This document shows, piece by piece, positions 24,772-35,551 of a DNA stretch of 51,190 bases; the stretch's first letter is position 1; each line of letters starts with the position of its first letter. The stretch is taken from positions 1 through 51,190 of the forward strand of contig NZ_NPKO01000021.1 in the NCBI RefSeq assembly GCF_008329605.1. The letters run 5' to 3'. This DNA is from Mycolicibacterium sp. P9-64 (GTDB lineage Bacteria > Actinomycetota > Actinomycetes > Mycobacteriales > Mycobacteriaceae). The position numbers were made by a program, and so were the translations under genes. The notes below the pieces were generated by a model. The model worked only from the letters and a program-made list of their open reading frames with translations, was not told where the DNA came from and did not search any database.

Positions 24772-25437
24772 ATGACCGAACACGATCGGGCCACCGCCCG
24801 CCGCGAGATCACCGATGCCCTGTTGAAGGCGCTCGACCGCAGGCACGAGGTGCTCGACGTGATCGTCGAGGCCGACGACAAGGCCTCCGCCGTCGGAGCC
24901 ATCTCGACGCTGCTCGACACGTCGCAGGTCGGCGGCGAGGCCGTGATGGCGATGTCGTTCGCCCAGCTCACCAAGGATTCGCGCCGCAAGATCGCCAAGG
25001 AGCTCGAGGACCTGAACAACCAGCTCACCTTCACCCTCGGCGAACGTCCGGCCAGCCTTGGCGACAGCCTGGTGCTGCGGGTCTTCTCGGGCCAGACCGA
25101 CCGCGACATCTTCGGCAGCCGCACCAGCGACGTCGGCGCCAAGGGCGACGGCTCTGGCGCGCCCGCCGGCAGCATCGACGACGAGATCAGCGCCGCGCTC
25201 GCGCGGGTATCCGCCGAGGAGGCCGTCTGGTTCGTCGCCGAGGAGGGCAGCGACAAGGTCGGGATGGTCTTCGGCGAGCTCATCGGCGGTGAGGTCAACG
25301 TCAGGATCTGGATCCACCCGGACCATCGCCACCGCGGTTTCGGCACGGCAGCGCTGCGACGGTCCCGATCGGAGATGGCGGCGTACTTCCCGGCCGTGCC
25401 GATGGTCGTGCGTGCGCCCGGTGCCGAGCCCAAGTGA
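24772..25437 (+). CDS. GyrA-like coiled coil fused to GNAT acetyltransferase-like domain
   Basis: The product has 221 residues. Residues about 12-90 (DALLKALDRRHEVLDVIVEA ... FAQLTKDSRRKIAKELEDLN) resemble the coiled-coil segment of DNA gyrase subunit A (a GLLKAL-x-IDEVI ... LT-x-ER-x-KI-x-EL pattern). After a Gly/Ser-rich linker (about 120-140), residues 140-221 look like the second half of a GNAT fold, with the acetyl-CoA loop RHRGFGTAALRRS. The N-terminal GNAT strands are short or replaced. TACGCT (24759-24764) lies 7 nt before the ATG (leaderless). Its place near cysQ corresponds to Rv2132, a much shorter protein. Substrate unknown. Confidence 0.75.
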   Translation: MTEHDRATARREITDALLKALDRRHEVLDVIVEADDKASAVGAISTLLDTSQVGGEAVMAMSFAQLTKDSRRKIAKELEDLNNQLTFTLGERPASLGDSLVLRVFSGQTDRDIFGSRTSDVGAKGDGSGAPAGSIDDEISAALARVSAEEAVWFVAEEGSDKVGMVFGELIGGEVNVRIWIHPDHRHRGFGTAALRRSRSEMAAYFPAVPMVVRAPGAEPK

Positions 25438-25453
25438 CCGACCGAAGGCGATC

Positions 25454-25507
25454 GTGAGTGAGGATCGCAGCGAGGTACGAGCGAGGACCGGAGCGAGCGA
25501 GAGTCGA
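25454..25507. repeat. GAGCGAG-type low-complexity stretch before cysQ
   Basis: A purine-rich, imperfectly repeated segment (gtgagtgagg...agcgagg...gagcgagcgagag) fills the gap between the GNAT gene and cysQ. An inverted relative (minus strand 26281-26302) lies after cysQ: GAGGACCGGAGCGAGCGA versus GAGGACAGGAGCGCAGCGA. Confidence 0.5.
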
Positions 25508-25510
25508 GGC

Positions 25511-26266
25511 ATGACGGATGCGGCGCTGGCCGCGCAGGTGGCTCGCGAAGCCGGTGAACTGCTGCTGGCTGTGCGCGAGGAGGTCGGGTACTCCGACCCG
25601 TACGACCTCGGCGACGAGGGTGACCGGCGGGCCAACACGCTGATCCTGGATCGTCTCAAGCAGGAACGGCCCGACGACGCGGTGCTCTCCGAAGAAGCCG
25701 CCGACGACCTGTCCAGGGTGCACGCGGACCGCGTCTGGATCGTCGACCCCGTGGACGGCACCAGAGAGTTCTCGCTGCGCGGCCACAACGACTGGGCCGT
25801 GCACATCGCGCTGTGGCAGCGCAGCGGCGGTACCGACGGCGCCATCACCGACGCCGCGGTCGGCCTTCCTGCCGTCGGCGAGGTGTACCGCACCGACACC
25901 GTCGAACCGCCTGCTCCGCGCGAGCCAGGGCCGATTCGGATAGCCACCAGCACCAGCCGCCCGCCTTCGTTGCTGTGGTACCTGCAAGACATCCTCGACA
26001 TCGAGTTGATCGGCATCGGATCGGCGGGCGCCAAGGCGATCGCCGTCGTCCGCGGTGACGTCGACGCCTATGTGCATGCGGGCGGCCAGTGGGAGTGGGA
26101 CTCCGCCGCACCGTCCGCCGTGGTGCAGGCCGCCGGGCTGCATGCGTCGCGGCTCGACGGATCGCCGTTGCGTTACAACCGGCGTGATCCTTACCTTCCC
26201 GACTTCGTGATGTGCCGATCGGAGCTGTCCAAGACGCTGCTCGACGCCATCGGGTCGCTGTTCTGA
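25511..26266 (+). CDS. cysQ: 3'(2'),5'-bisphosphate nucleotidase / inositol monophosphatase family CysQ
   Basis: The product has 251 residues. This Mg-dependent phosphatase hydrolyses 3'-phosphoadenosine-5'-phosphate and sulfated relatives, keeping sulfate assimilation running. Metal sites are clear: SEEAADD (Glu), IVDPVDGTREF (DPxDGT) and WEWDSAAPSAV (WDxAAP). It is the orthologue of Rv2131c. ATG 25511 is chosen; in-frame GTG 25454 would add 19 residues encoded by a GAGCGAG-type repetitive stretch (25455-25505), which is unlikely to be protein-coding by design. Adjacent mshC also concerns sulfur (mycothiol). Confidence 0.92.
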   Translation: MTDAALAAQVAREAGELLLAVREEVGYSDPYDLGDEGDRRANTLILDRLKQERPDDAVLSEEAADDLSRVHADRVWIVDPVDGTREFSLRGHNDWAVHIALWQRSGGTDGAITDAAVGLPAVGEVYRTDTVEPPAPREPGPIRIATSTSRPPSLLWYLQDILDIELIGIGSAGAKAIAVVRGDVDAYVHAGGQWEWDSAAPSAVVQAAGLHASRLDGSPLRYNRRDPYLPDFVMCRSELSKTLLDAIGSLF

Positions 26267-26398
26267 CGGGTCAATTCCCCGGTCGCTGCGCTCCTGTCCT
26301 CCGAAGCCCCGGGAATGTAATCGGCGTCATCGTTGTCGCATGACTGGATGACGCACCATTTGGAGGACGGTCTGACCGCACACCCTAGAGTCGACGCC

Positions 26399-27649
26399 AT
26401 GCGATCGTGGCCGGCTCCGAGCGTCCCGGAGCTTCCCGGGCAGGGCCCTCAACTGCGCCTCTACGACAGCGCCGACCGCCAGGTCCGGCCAGTTTCGGCG
26501 GGCCAGACGGCGACCATGTACGTCTGCGGCATCACGCCGTACGACGCCACCCACCTTGGCCACGCGGCGACCTACCTGTCATTCGATCTGATCTACCGGC
26601 TGTGGCTGGACTCGGGGCACGGCGTGCACTACGTGCAGAACGTCACCGACGTCGACGACCCGCTGTTCGAGCGGGCCAACCGGGACGGGCTGGACTGGCG
26701 TGCGCTCGGCGATCAGCAGACCCAACTGTTCCGCGAGGACATGACTGCGCTGCGGGTGCTGCCTCCGCACGACTACGTCGCGGCCACCGAGGCCATAGAA
26801 GAAGTGGTCGAGGTGATCGAGAAGCTGTTGGCCTCGGGTGCGGCTTACGTCGTCGACCCGGTCGGAGCTGAAGCCTCCTACCCCGACGTGTACTTCCGCG
26901 CCGACGCCACGCCGCAGTTCGGCTACGAGTCGGGTTACGACCGCGACACCATGCTTCGGCTGTTCCGCGAGCGCGGTGGCGACCCTGACCGGGCGGGTAA
27001 GGGCGACGAGCTGGACGCGCTGTTGTGGCGCGCCGAGCGGCCCGGCGAGCCCAGCTGGCCGTCGCCGTTCGGCCCAGGCCGGCCCGGCTGGCACGTCGAG
27101 TGCTCGGCGATCGCGCTCAGCCGCCTCGGCACCGACCTCGACGTCCAGGGCGGCGGCAGCGATCTGATCTTCCCGCATCACGAGTTCTCCGCCGCACACG
27201 CCGAATCCGTAACGGGGGAGCGGCGATTCGCCCGCCACTACGTACACTCCGGCATGATCGGCTGGGACGGCCACAAGATGAGCAAGAGCCGCGGCAACCT
27301 GGTGCTGGTGTCGCGGCTGCGCGCCGACGGTGTCGAGCCGGCCGCGATCCGGCTCGGCCTGCTTGCTGGGCACTACCGCTCCGACCGGTACTGGAGCGAT
27401 GCCGTTCTCGAAGAAGCGCAGACCCGGCTGGTCCGCTGGCGTGCCGCGACCACGCTGCCCGCCGGCCCCGATGCCACCGACGTCATCGCCCGCGTGCGGC
27501 AGTACCTGGCCGACGATCTCGACACCCCGAAAGCCATTGCCGCGTTGGATGGTTGGAGCGCCGACGCGCTGGAGTACGGCGGACACGACACCGACGCGCC
27601 AGGCGCCGTCTCGGCCGCCGTGGATGCGCTGTTGGGCATAGCGCTATAG
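26399..27649 (+). CDS. mshC: L-cysteine:1D-myo-inositol 2-amino-2-deoxy-alpha-D-glucopyranoside ligase MshC
   Basis: The product has 416 residues. It performs the ATP-dependent joining of cysteine to GlcN-inositol in mycothiol synthesis. It is a class I cysteinyl-tRNA synthetase relative lacking the tRNA-binding C-terminus: HLGH at 52-55 (HIGH signature), the zinc cysteine C43 in YVCGITPYD, the WHVEC block, HHEFSAAHAES and the KMSKS loop near 290. Orthologue of Rv2130c (414 residues). TAGAGT (26386-26391) is 7 nt before the ATG, so the start and a leaderless mRNA support each other. Confidence 0.97.
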   Translation: MRSWPAPSVPELPGQGPQLRLYDSADRQVRPVSAGQTATMYVCGITPYDATHLGHAATYLSFDLIYRLWLDSGHGVHYVQNVTDVDDPLFERANRDGLDWRALGDQQTQLFREDMTALRVLPPHDYVAATEAIEEVVEVIEKLLASGAAYVVDPVGAEASYPDVYFRADATPQFGYESGYDRDTMLRLFRERGGDPDRAGKGDELDALLWRAERPGEPSWPSPFGPGRPGWHVECSAIALSRLGTDLDVQGGGSDLIFPHHEFSAAHAESVTGERRFARHYVHSGMIGWDGHKMSKSRGNLVLVSRLRADGVEPAAIRLGLLAGHYRSDRYWSDAVLEEAQTRLVRWRAATTLPAGPDATDVIARVRQYLADDLDTPKAIAALDGWSADALEYGGHDTDAPGAVSAAVDALLGIAL

Positions 27650-27665
27650 GAGTACGTTTTCGGGC

Positions 27666-28541
27666 ATGGGATCCGTCAACGGAAAAGTCGTGCTCATCAC
27701 CGGCGGCGCGAACGGCATCGGCGCTGAAGTGGCCCGCCGCCTGCACGGCAAGGGCGCGAAACTGGTTCTGACCGACCTCGACGAAGGCGTGCTCGCCGAA
27801 GTCGCATCCAGCCTCGGCGGGGATCGTGTCGTCACCGTCGTGGCAGACGTGCGCGACCTGGCGGCCATGCAAGCTGCCGTCGCGGTGGGCGTCGAGCGAT
27901 TCGGCGGCATCGACGTCGTCATCGCCAACGCAGGCATCGGCGCCTTCGGCTCGGTACTGGAGATCGATCCGGAGGCGTTCAAGACCGTCGTCGACGTGAA
28001 CCTGATGGGCGTGTTCTACACCGTGCGCGCGGCACTGCCGTCGATCATCGAGCGCCGCGGCTACGTGCTGGTGGTGTCATCGCTAGCCGCGTTCGCGGCG
28101 GCGCCGGGCATGGCGTCCTACGACGCGTCGAAGGCAGGCGTCGAGCACTTCGCCAACTCGCTTCGGCTCGAGCTGGCCCACCGCGGAGTGGACGTCGGCT
28201 CGGCGCACATGTCGTGGATCGACACGCCGCTGGTGCGAGAGAGCAAGGAGCTGTCGACGTTCCAGGAGATGCTCGCCAAACTGCCTGGGCCGCTGAAGAA
28301 CACCACGTCGGTCGAGGAGTGCGGCGAGACGTTCGTCAAGGGCATCGAAGGGCGGAAGTCGCGCATCTACTGCCCACGATGGGTCGGGCTGGCGCGGTGG
28401 CTGCGGCCATTGATCGCCACACCGCTGGCCGAACGTGACATCCGCAAGTTCACCCCGGACCTGCTGCCGAGGATGGACGCCGAGGCTGCCGCGCTCGGCC
28501 GTCACTTCAGTGAGCGCACCGACAAGCTGGAGAAGCGCTGA
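27666..28541 (+). CDS. SDR family oxidoreductase (Rv2129c-like)
   Basis: This is a 291-residue short-chain dehydrogenase: TGGANGIG near residue 12, D62-x-x-D type adenine contact (ADVRD), NAGIG near 90, Ser in VVSSLAAF and the YDASK catalytic motif. The C-terminal 90 residues (VGLARWLRPLI...) form the extended tail seen in the mycobacterial Rv2129c group. It lies 16 nt after mshC but has its own -10 box TACGTT (27653-27658), 7 nt before ATG, so it may be transcribed alone. Substrate unknown. Confidence 0.92.
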   Translation: MGSVNGKVVLITGGANGIGAEVARRLHGKGAKLVLTDLDEGVLAEVASSLGGDRVVTVVADVRDLAAMQAAVAVGVERFGGIDVVIANAGIGAFGSVLEIDPEAFKTVVDVNLMGVFYTVRAALPSIIERRGYVLVVSSLAAFAAAPGMASYDASKAGVEHFANSLRLELAHRGVDVGSAHMSWIDTPLVRESKELSTFQEMLAKLPGPLKNTTSVEECGETFVKGIEGRKSRIYCPRWVGLARWLRPLIATPLAERDIRKFTPDLLPRMDAEAAALGRHFSERTDKLEKR

Positions 28542-29824
28542 TCACGCTCGAACAGCAGCGCGTCATCGCGAAGGACGCGTACGTCTACGGATTCCCGATC
28601 GTCGACAACTATCGCGTCATGCACTCGTACTTCGTCGACGAGGAGAACCCCGAATACAAGGGCGGGTGGAACGAGATCCACAACACCGCACGGGTTTACA
28701 CGCCCAAGGACACCGCCATCCAGACGCCGAACTCCGACACCCCGTACTCGGTCGTCGGCGCCGACCTGCGCACCGAGCCTCTGGTGCTGACGGTGCCTCC
28801 GATCGAGCAGGGCAGGTACTACTCGCTGCAGTTCGTCGACCTGTACACGTACAACTTCGCCTATGTCGGAAGTCGGACCACCGGTAACGGCGGTGGAAGG
28901 TACCTGCTGGCGGGCCCGAACTGGAGCGGCGATGCGCCGGAGGGCGTCGACCACGTCATTCGCAGCGATACCGAGCTCGTCCTCGTGTTGTACCGCACCC
29001 AGCTGTTCGGCCCGTCCGACATCGAGGGCGTAAAGGGGGTCCAGGACGGCTACCGGGTGACCCCGCTGTCGGCGTACCTCGACCAGCCCGCGCCCGCAGC
29101 TGCGCCGCCCATCGACTTCATCGCGCCGTTGTCGCCCGACGAGCAGAAGACGTCACCGCAATTCTTCGAGATCCTGAACTTCGCACTCCAGTTCGCGCCG
29201 GTGCTGCCCGCCGAGCAAGCCATCCGCGACCGGTTCGCCGGCATCGGCACCGCACAGGATGGCGCTCTCGAAGACGGCATGGCCGATGCCTGGGCGGAGT
29301 TCCTCGCGTTCAAGACGGCTGAGATCGACACCGGCCAGGTTGGTTCGGCCGAATTATTCGGCACTGCAGGTTATTTGGACGGTAACTACCTGTATCGGAT
29401 GGCTGGCGCGGTCCTGGGGATCTACGGCAACAGCAAGGACGAAGCCGTCTACCCGGGTACCGCGTTCGACTCGGAAGGACGGCCGCTGACGGGCGCCGAC
29501 CGATATGCCTATCGCTTCGCGCCGGGTCAGTTGCCGCCGGTCAACGCCTTCTGGTCGCTGACCATGTACGAGCTGCCACGAAGCCGGCTGGTTGCCAACC
29601 CGATCGATCGGTACCTGATCAACTCGTCGATGTTGCCCGACTTGAACGAGGATCCCGACGGAGGAATCACCGTCTACGTCCAGAACGAGTCGCCGGGTGC
29701 CGACGATGATGGGAACTGGCTACCCGCCCCCAAGGGGCCGTTCCAGCTGGTGCTGCGGCTGTACTGGCCGAAACCCGATGTGCTGAACGGTGCCTGGCGG
29801 GCGCCGGAACCGGTCAGGACCTGA
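28538..29824 (+). CDS. DUF1254/DUF1214 domain-containing protein
   Basis: The product has about 428 residues. The N-terminal DUF1254 (about 10-150: AKDAYVYGFPIVDNYR..., TPNSDTPYSVVGADLR) and C-terminal DUF1214 (about 310-415: FWSLTMYEL...) identify a beta-rich family of unclear function, often exported or membrane-associated; no signal peptide is seen here. The conserved start of the family is encoded upstream of the first ATG (28619), and no ATG, GTG or TTG occurs in frame after the TGA at 28511. The only near-cognate codon is CTG 28538, which overlaps the SDR stop (CTGA). I therefore place the start there, by translational coupling. Confidence 0.8.
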   Translation: MITLEQQRVIAKDAYVYGFPIVDNYRVMHSYFVDEENPEYKGGWNEIHNTARVYTPKDTAIQTPNSDTPYSVVGADLRTEPLVLTVPPIEQGRYYSLQFVDLYTYNFAYVGSRTTGNGGGRYLLAGPNWSGDAPEGVDHVIRSDTELVLVLYRTQLFGPSDIEGVKGVQDGYRVTPLSAYLDQPAPAAAPPIDFIAPLSPDEQKTSPQFFEILNFALQFAPVLPAEQAIRDRFAGIGTAQDGALEDGMADAWAEFLAFKTAEIDTGQVGSAELFGTAGYLDGNYLYRMAGAVLGIYGNSKDEAVYPGTAFDSEGRPLTGADRYAYRFAPGQLPPVNAFWSLTMYELPRSRLVANPIDRYLINSSMLPDLNEDPDGGITVYVQNESPGADDDGNWLPAPKGPFQLVLRLYWPKPDVLNGAWRAPEPVRT

Positions 29825-30674
29825 AACCGGGACCCCGCCTGCGCAGGTAGCGCTCGAACTCCGCGGCCAGCGCGTCACCGTCGATCTTGCCGAGCGCCTC
29901 GGTCATGTCGACCTCGGCGTCGCCGCGCTCCTCGAGGGACTGCACGTACTCGGCGATCTCCTCGTCCTCTCCGGTCATCTCGGTGACCGCCTGCTCCCAC
30001 TCCTCGGCCTCCGTCGGCAGGTTGGCGAGCGGCACCTCGATGTCCAGCACGTCCTCGACGCGCCGCAGCAACGCGACGGTGGCCTTCGGGTTCGGTGGCT
30101 GCGACACGTAGTGCGGAACCGCGGCCCAGAACGTCACGGCGGGGATTCCGGCGGCCACACAGGCGTCCTGGAACACCCCTGCGATGCCGGTCGGCCCCTC
30201 GTAGCGCGTCTCCTCGAGCCCGAAGAACTTGGCCGACTCGGGGGAGTAGGCAGCCCCGGACACCGGCACTGGCCTGGTGTGCGGCGTGTCGGCCAGCAAC
30301 GCCCCGAGAATCACCACGGTGTCGACGTTGAGTTTGTCGGCGATCGCCAGCAGCTCCGCGCAGAAGGTGCGCCACCGCATGTTGGGCTCGACGCCGTGCA
30401 TCAGCACGATGTCGCGCTCGCTGCCGGGCGGGCGGCAGTGCGATATCCGCATCGACGGCCACACCAGCTCGCGGGTGACGCCGTCGATCTGACGGATCAC
30501 CGGGCGGTTCACCTGATAGTCGTAATACGCCTCGTCATCGATCTCCACGAGCGTCTCGGCTTCCCAGATGGCGTCTAGGTGCTCGAGCGCGTCACTGGCG
30601 GCGTCACCAGCGTCGTTCCAGCCCTCGAAGGCCGCCACGATGATCGTGTCGTGCAGTTTGGGCAGGTCTGTCAC
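29814..30674 (-). CDS. PAC2 family protein (Rv2125-like proteasome-assembly-chaperone fold)
   Basis: The product has 286 residues. The fold is that of PAC2 proteins (actinobacterial relatives of eukaryotic proteasome assembly chaperone 2): AAFEGWNDAGDAASDALEHL at the start, YYDYQVNRP, HGVEPNMRW, and TPHTRPVPVSG with FWAAVPHYVS. The C-terminal 60 residues are acidic and helical. Orthologue of Rv2125. GTG 30674 is chosen because TACGCT (minus strand, 30681-30686) lies 6 nt before it. Its 3' end overlaps the convergent DUF1254 gene by 11 nt. Function is undetermined; proteasome genes are not adjacent, although mpa lies 17 kb away. Confidence 0.92.
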   Translation of the reverse strand: MTDLPKLHDTIIVAAFEGWNDAGDAASDALEHLDAIWEAETLVEIDDEAYYDYQVNRPVIRQIDGVTRELVWPSMRISHCRPPGSERDIVLMHGVEPNMRWRTFCAELLAIADKLNVDTVVILGALLADTPHTRPVPVSGAAYSPESAKFFGLEETRYEGPTGIAGVFQDACVAAGIPAVTFWAAVPHYVSQPPNPKATVALLRRVEDVLDIEVPLANLPTEAEEWEQAVTEMTGEDEEIAEYVQSLEERGDAEVDMTEALGKIDGDALAAEFERYLRRRGPGFRS

Positions 30675-30855
30675 CAGGCCAGCGTAAGCCCTGCATGGCA
30701 CCCGCGAGCATCATCTCCACCCCGGTCGGTTCGTCAGCGGATTTGGCCAGACCAACTACCCTGTTCACGTGGTTGCCGCCGATGAAAATGGCCGGCGCGG
30801 CCGCGGTGATCCGCAGGTCGGGTCGAGCTGGGCGTCCGCACGTCGGATGACGACG

Positions 30856-30861
30856 TAGACT
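30856..30861 (+). promoter_or_regulatory. metH promoter -10 box (TAGACT)
   Basis: TAGACT fits the TANNNT consensus and predicts a transcription start near G30868, immediately before the first stem of the structured leader. No good -35 box is visible. The predicted 5' UTR is about 105 nt. Confidence 0.5.
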
Positions 30862-30867
30862 TTTCTT

Positions 30868-30935
30868 GTCGAGAGGCGTTGCAACGGATGTTCTTGGGGG
30901 GCCAGGGTCCCTCCTCGGTATCCGCCACGCTCGGC
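30868..30935 (+). ncRNA. Structured metH leader, candidate SAH-riboswitch-like element
   Basis: The order of elements recalls the SAH riboswitch: CGAG (30870-30873) pairing with CTCG (30914-30917); a GGCGT (30875-30879) that can pair with the downstream ACGCT (30927-30931) as a pseudoknot; a conserved-looking TGCAACGG (30880-30887) right after it; and GCCAGGGTC (30901-30909) before the 3' half of the first stem. It is located between a -10 box and metH, whose reaction uses homocysteine derived from SAH. Pairings are seen; the class assignment is inference from memory of the consensus. Confidence 0.45.
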
Positions 30936-30941
30936 AGAGTT

Positions 30942-30967
30942 AAGGACGCCTTCCGTTATGGAAGGAG
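30942..30967 (+). promoter_or_regulatory. Shine-Dalgarno-sequestering hairpin of metH
   Basis: CCTTCC (30949-30954) and GGAAGG (30960-30965) form a perfect 6-bp stem with a 5-nt loop that buries the metH ribosome binding site AAGGAG (30962-30967). An upstream AAGG (30942-30945) could instead pair with CCTT (30949-30952), freeing the site. This looks like a two-state translational expression platform. Confidence 0.55.
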
Positions 30968-30972
30968 TGTTC

Positions 30973-34731
<3,759 letters not shown>

Positions 34732-34768
34732 TTTCACGCTGGCGGCGGCCCATGACAGAATTGGGCAC

Positions 34769-35452
34769 GTGCAAGCAGTGCTCTGGGACATGGACGGCAC
34801 GCTTGTCGACTCCGAAAAGCTCTGGGACGTCTCGATGCACGCGCTGTACGCGCGGCTCGGCGGGGTGTTGACCCCCGAGGTGCGCGAGTCGACCGTCGGC
34901 GGTTCCTCGGAGAGCGTCATGGCCGCCGTCTACTCCGATCTTGGTCTGCAACAGGAACCCGCAGCGATGGCAGAGTCCGCGGACTGGCTGCACGACTACA
35001 CCGGGGATCTCTTCGAGGAGGGGCTGCCGTGGCTGCCGGGTGCGCAGGAGCTCCTCGAGAATCTCGTTGCCGCAGGCATACCGCTGGCGTTGGTCACCAA
35101 CACTCGTCGCGACCTCACCGAGCGGGCCCTGAACAGCATTGGCCGCCATTACTTCTCGGTGACCGTATGCGGTGACGAGGTGGCCCACCCCAAGCCCGCG
35201 CCCGACCCGTACCGGCGTGCCGCCGAGTTGCTCGGGTTCACGTCATCGCAGTGTCTGGCGGTCGAGGACTCGGTCACCGGCACGGCAGCGGCCGAGGCCG
35301 CAGGCTGCCCGGTGCTGGTCGTGCCGAACGACATCGACGTGCCCGGTGGTCCGTACCGCAGGCACGTGAGTTCGCTGAGCGAACTCGGCGTCGACGATCT
35401 TCGGGGCATCTTCGCGAGCCTCTCCGGCGAACGCGGTCAACAGACCGCCTGA
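34769..35452 (+). CDS. HAD family hydrolase (beta-phosphoglucomutase-like phosphatase)
   Basis: The product has 227 residues. HAD motif I DMDGTLVDSE carries nucleophile D8 and acid D10, motif II is VTNTRR, the lysine of motif III is in HPKPAPDPYRRA, and motif IV is VEDSVTG. The helical cap after motif I (about 15-85) matches subfamily IA, which includes phosphoglycolate and sugar-phosphate phosphatases and beta-phosphoglucomutase. GTG 34769 is the only sensible in-frame start; CAGAAT 7 nt upstream could be a weak -10 box for a leaderless mRNA. It lies between metH and the glucose permease, where M. tuberculosis has a PPE gene. Confidence 0.9.
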   Translation: MQAVLWDMDGTLVDSEKLWDVSMHALYARLGGVLTPEVRESTVGGSSESVMAAVYSDLGLQQEPAAMAESADWLHDYTGDLFEEGLPWLPGAQELLENLVAAGIPLALVTNTRRDLTERALNSIGRHYFSVTVCGDEVAHPKPAPDPYRRAAELLGFTSSQCLAVEDSVTGTAAAEAAGCPVLVVPNDIDVPGGPYRRHVSSLSELGVDDLRGIFASLSGERGQQTA

Positions 35453-35513
35453 CCCGCGTGTTTCGCGCGGGCCGGATACGGCTATATCGCAGCATCGACT
35501 GTGCAATTGTTGA

Positions 35514-35529
35514 TGTGATCTGCATCACG
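35514..35529. promoter_or_regulatory. Candidate CRP site upstream of glcP
   Basis: TGTGATCTGCATCACG matches TGTGA-N6-TCACA except for the last base, and has the T at the third spacer position favoured by mycobacterial CRP. It ends 22 nt before the glcP ATG. A TATATC hexamer near 35483 could be a -10 box, in which case the site would lie downstream of the start point and act negatively. Confidence 0.55.
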
Positions 35530-35551
35530 CAGCGCTGCGGAAGGAAGTCCC

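Noticed and set aside
30702..30855. Possible cobalamin or SAM-IV riboswitch upstream of metH
   Set aside because: No B12-box motif and no SAM-IV core are visible here; the structured part begins only at about 30868.
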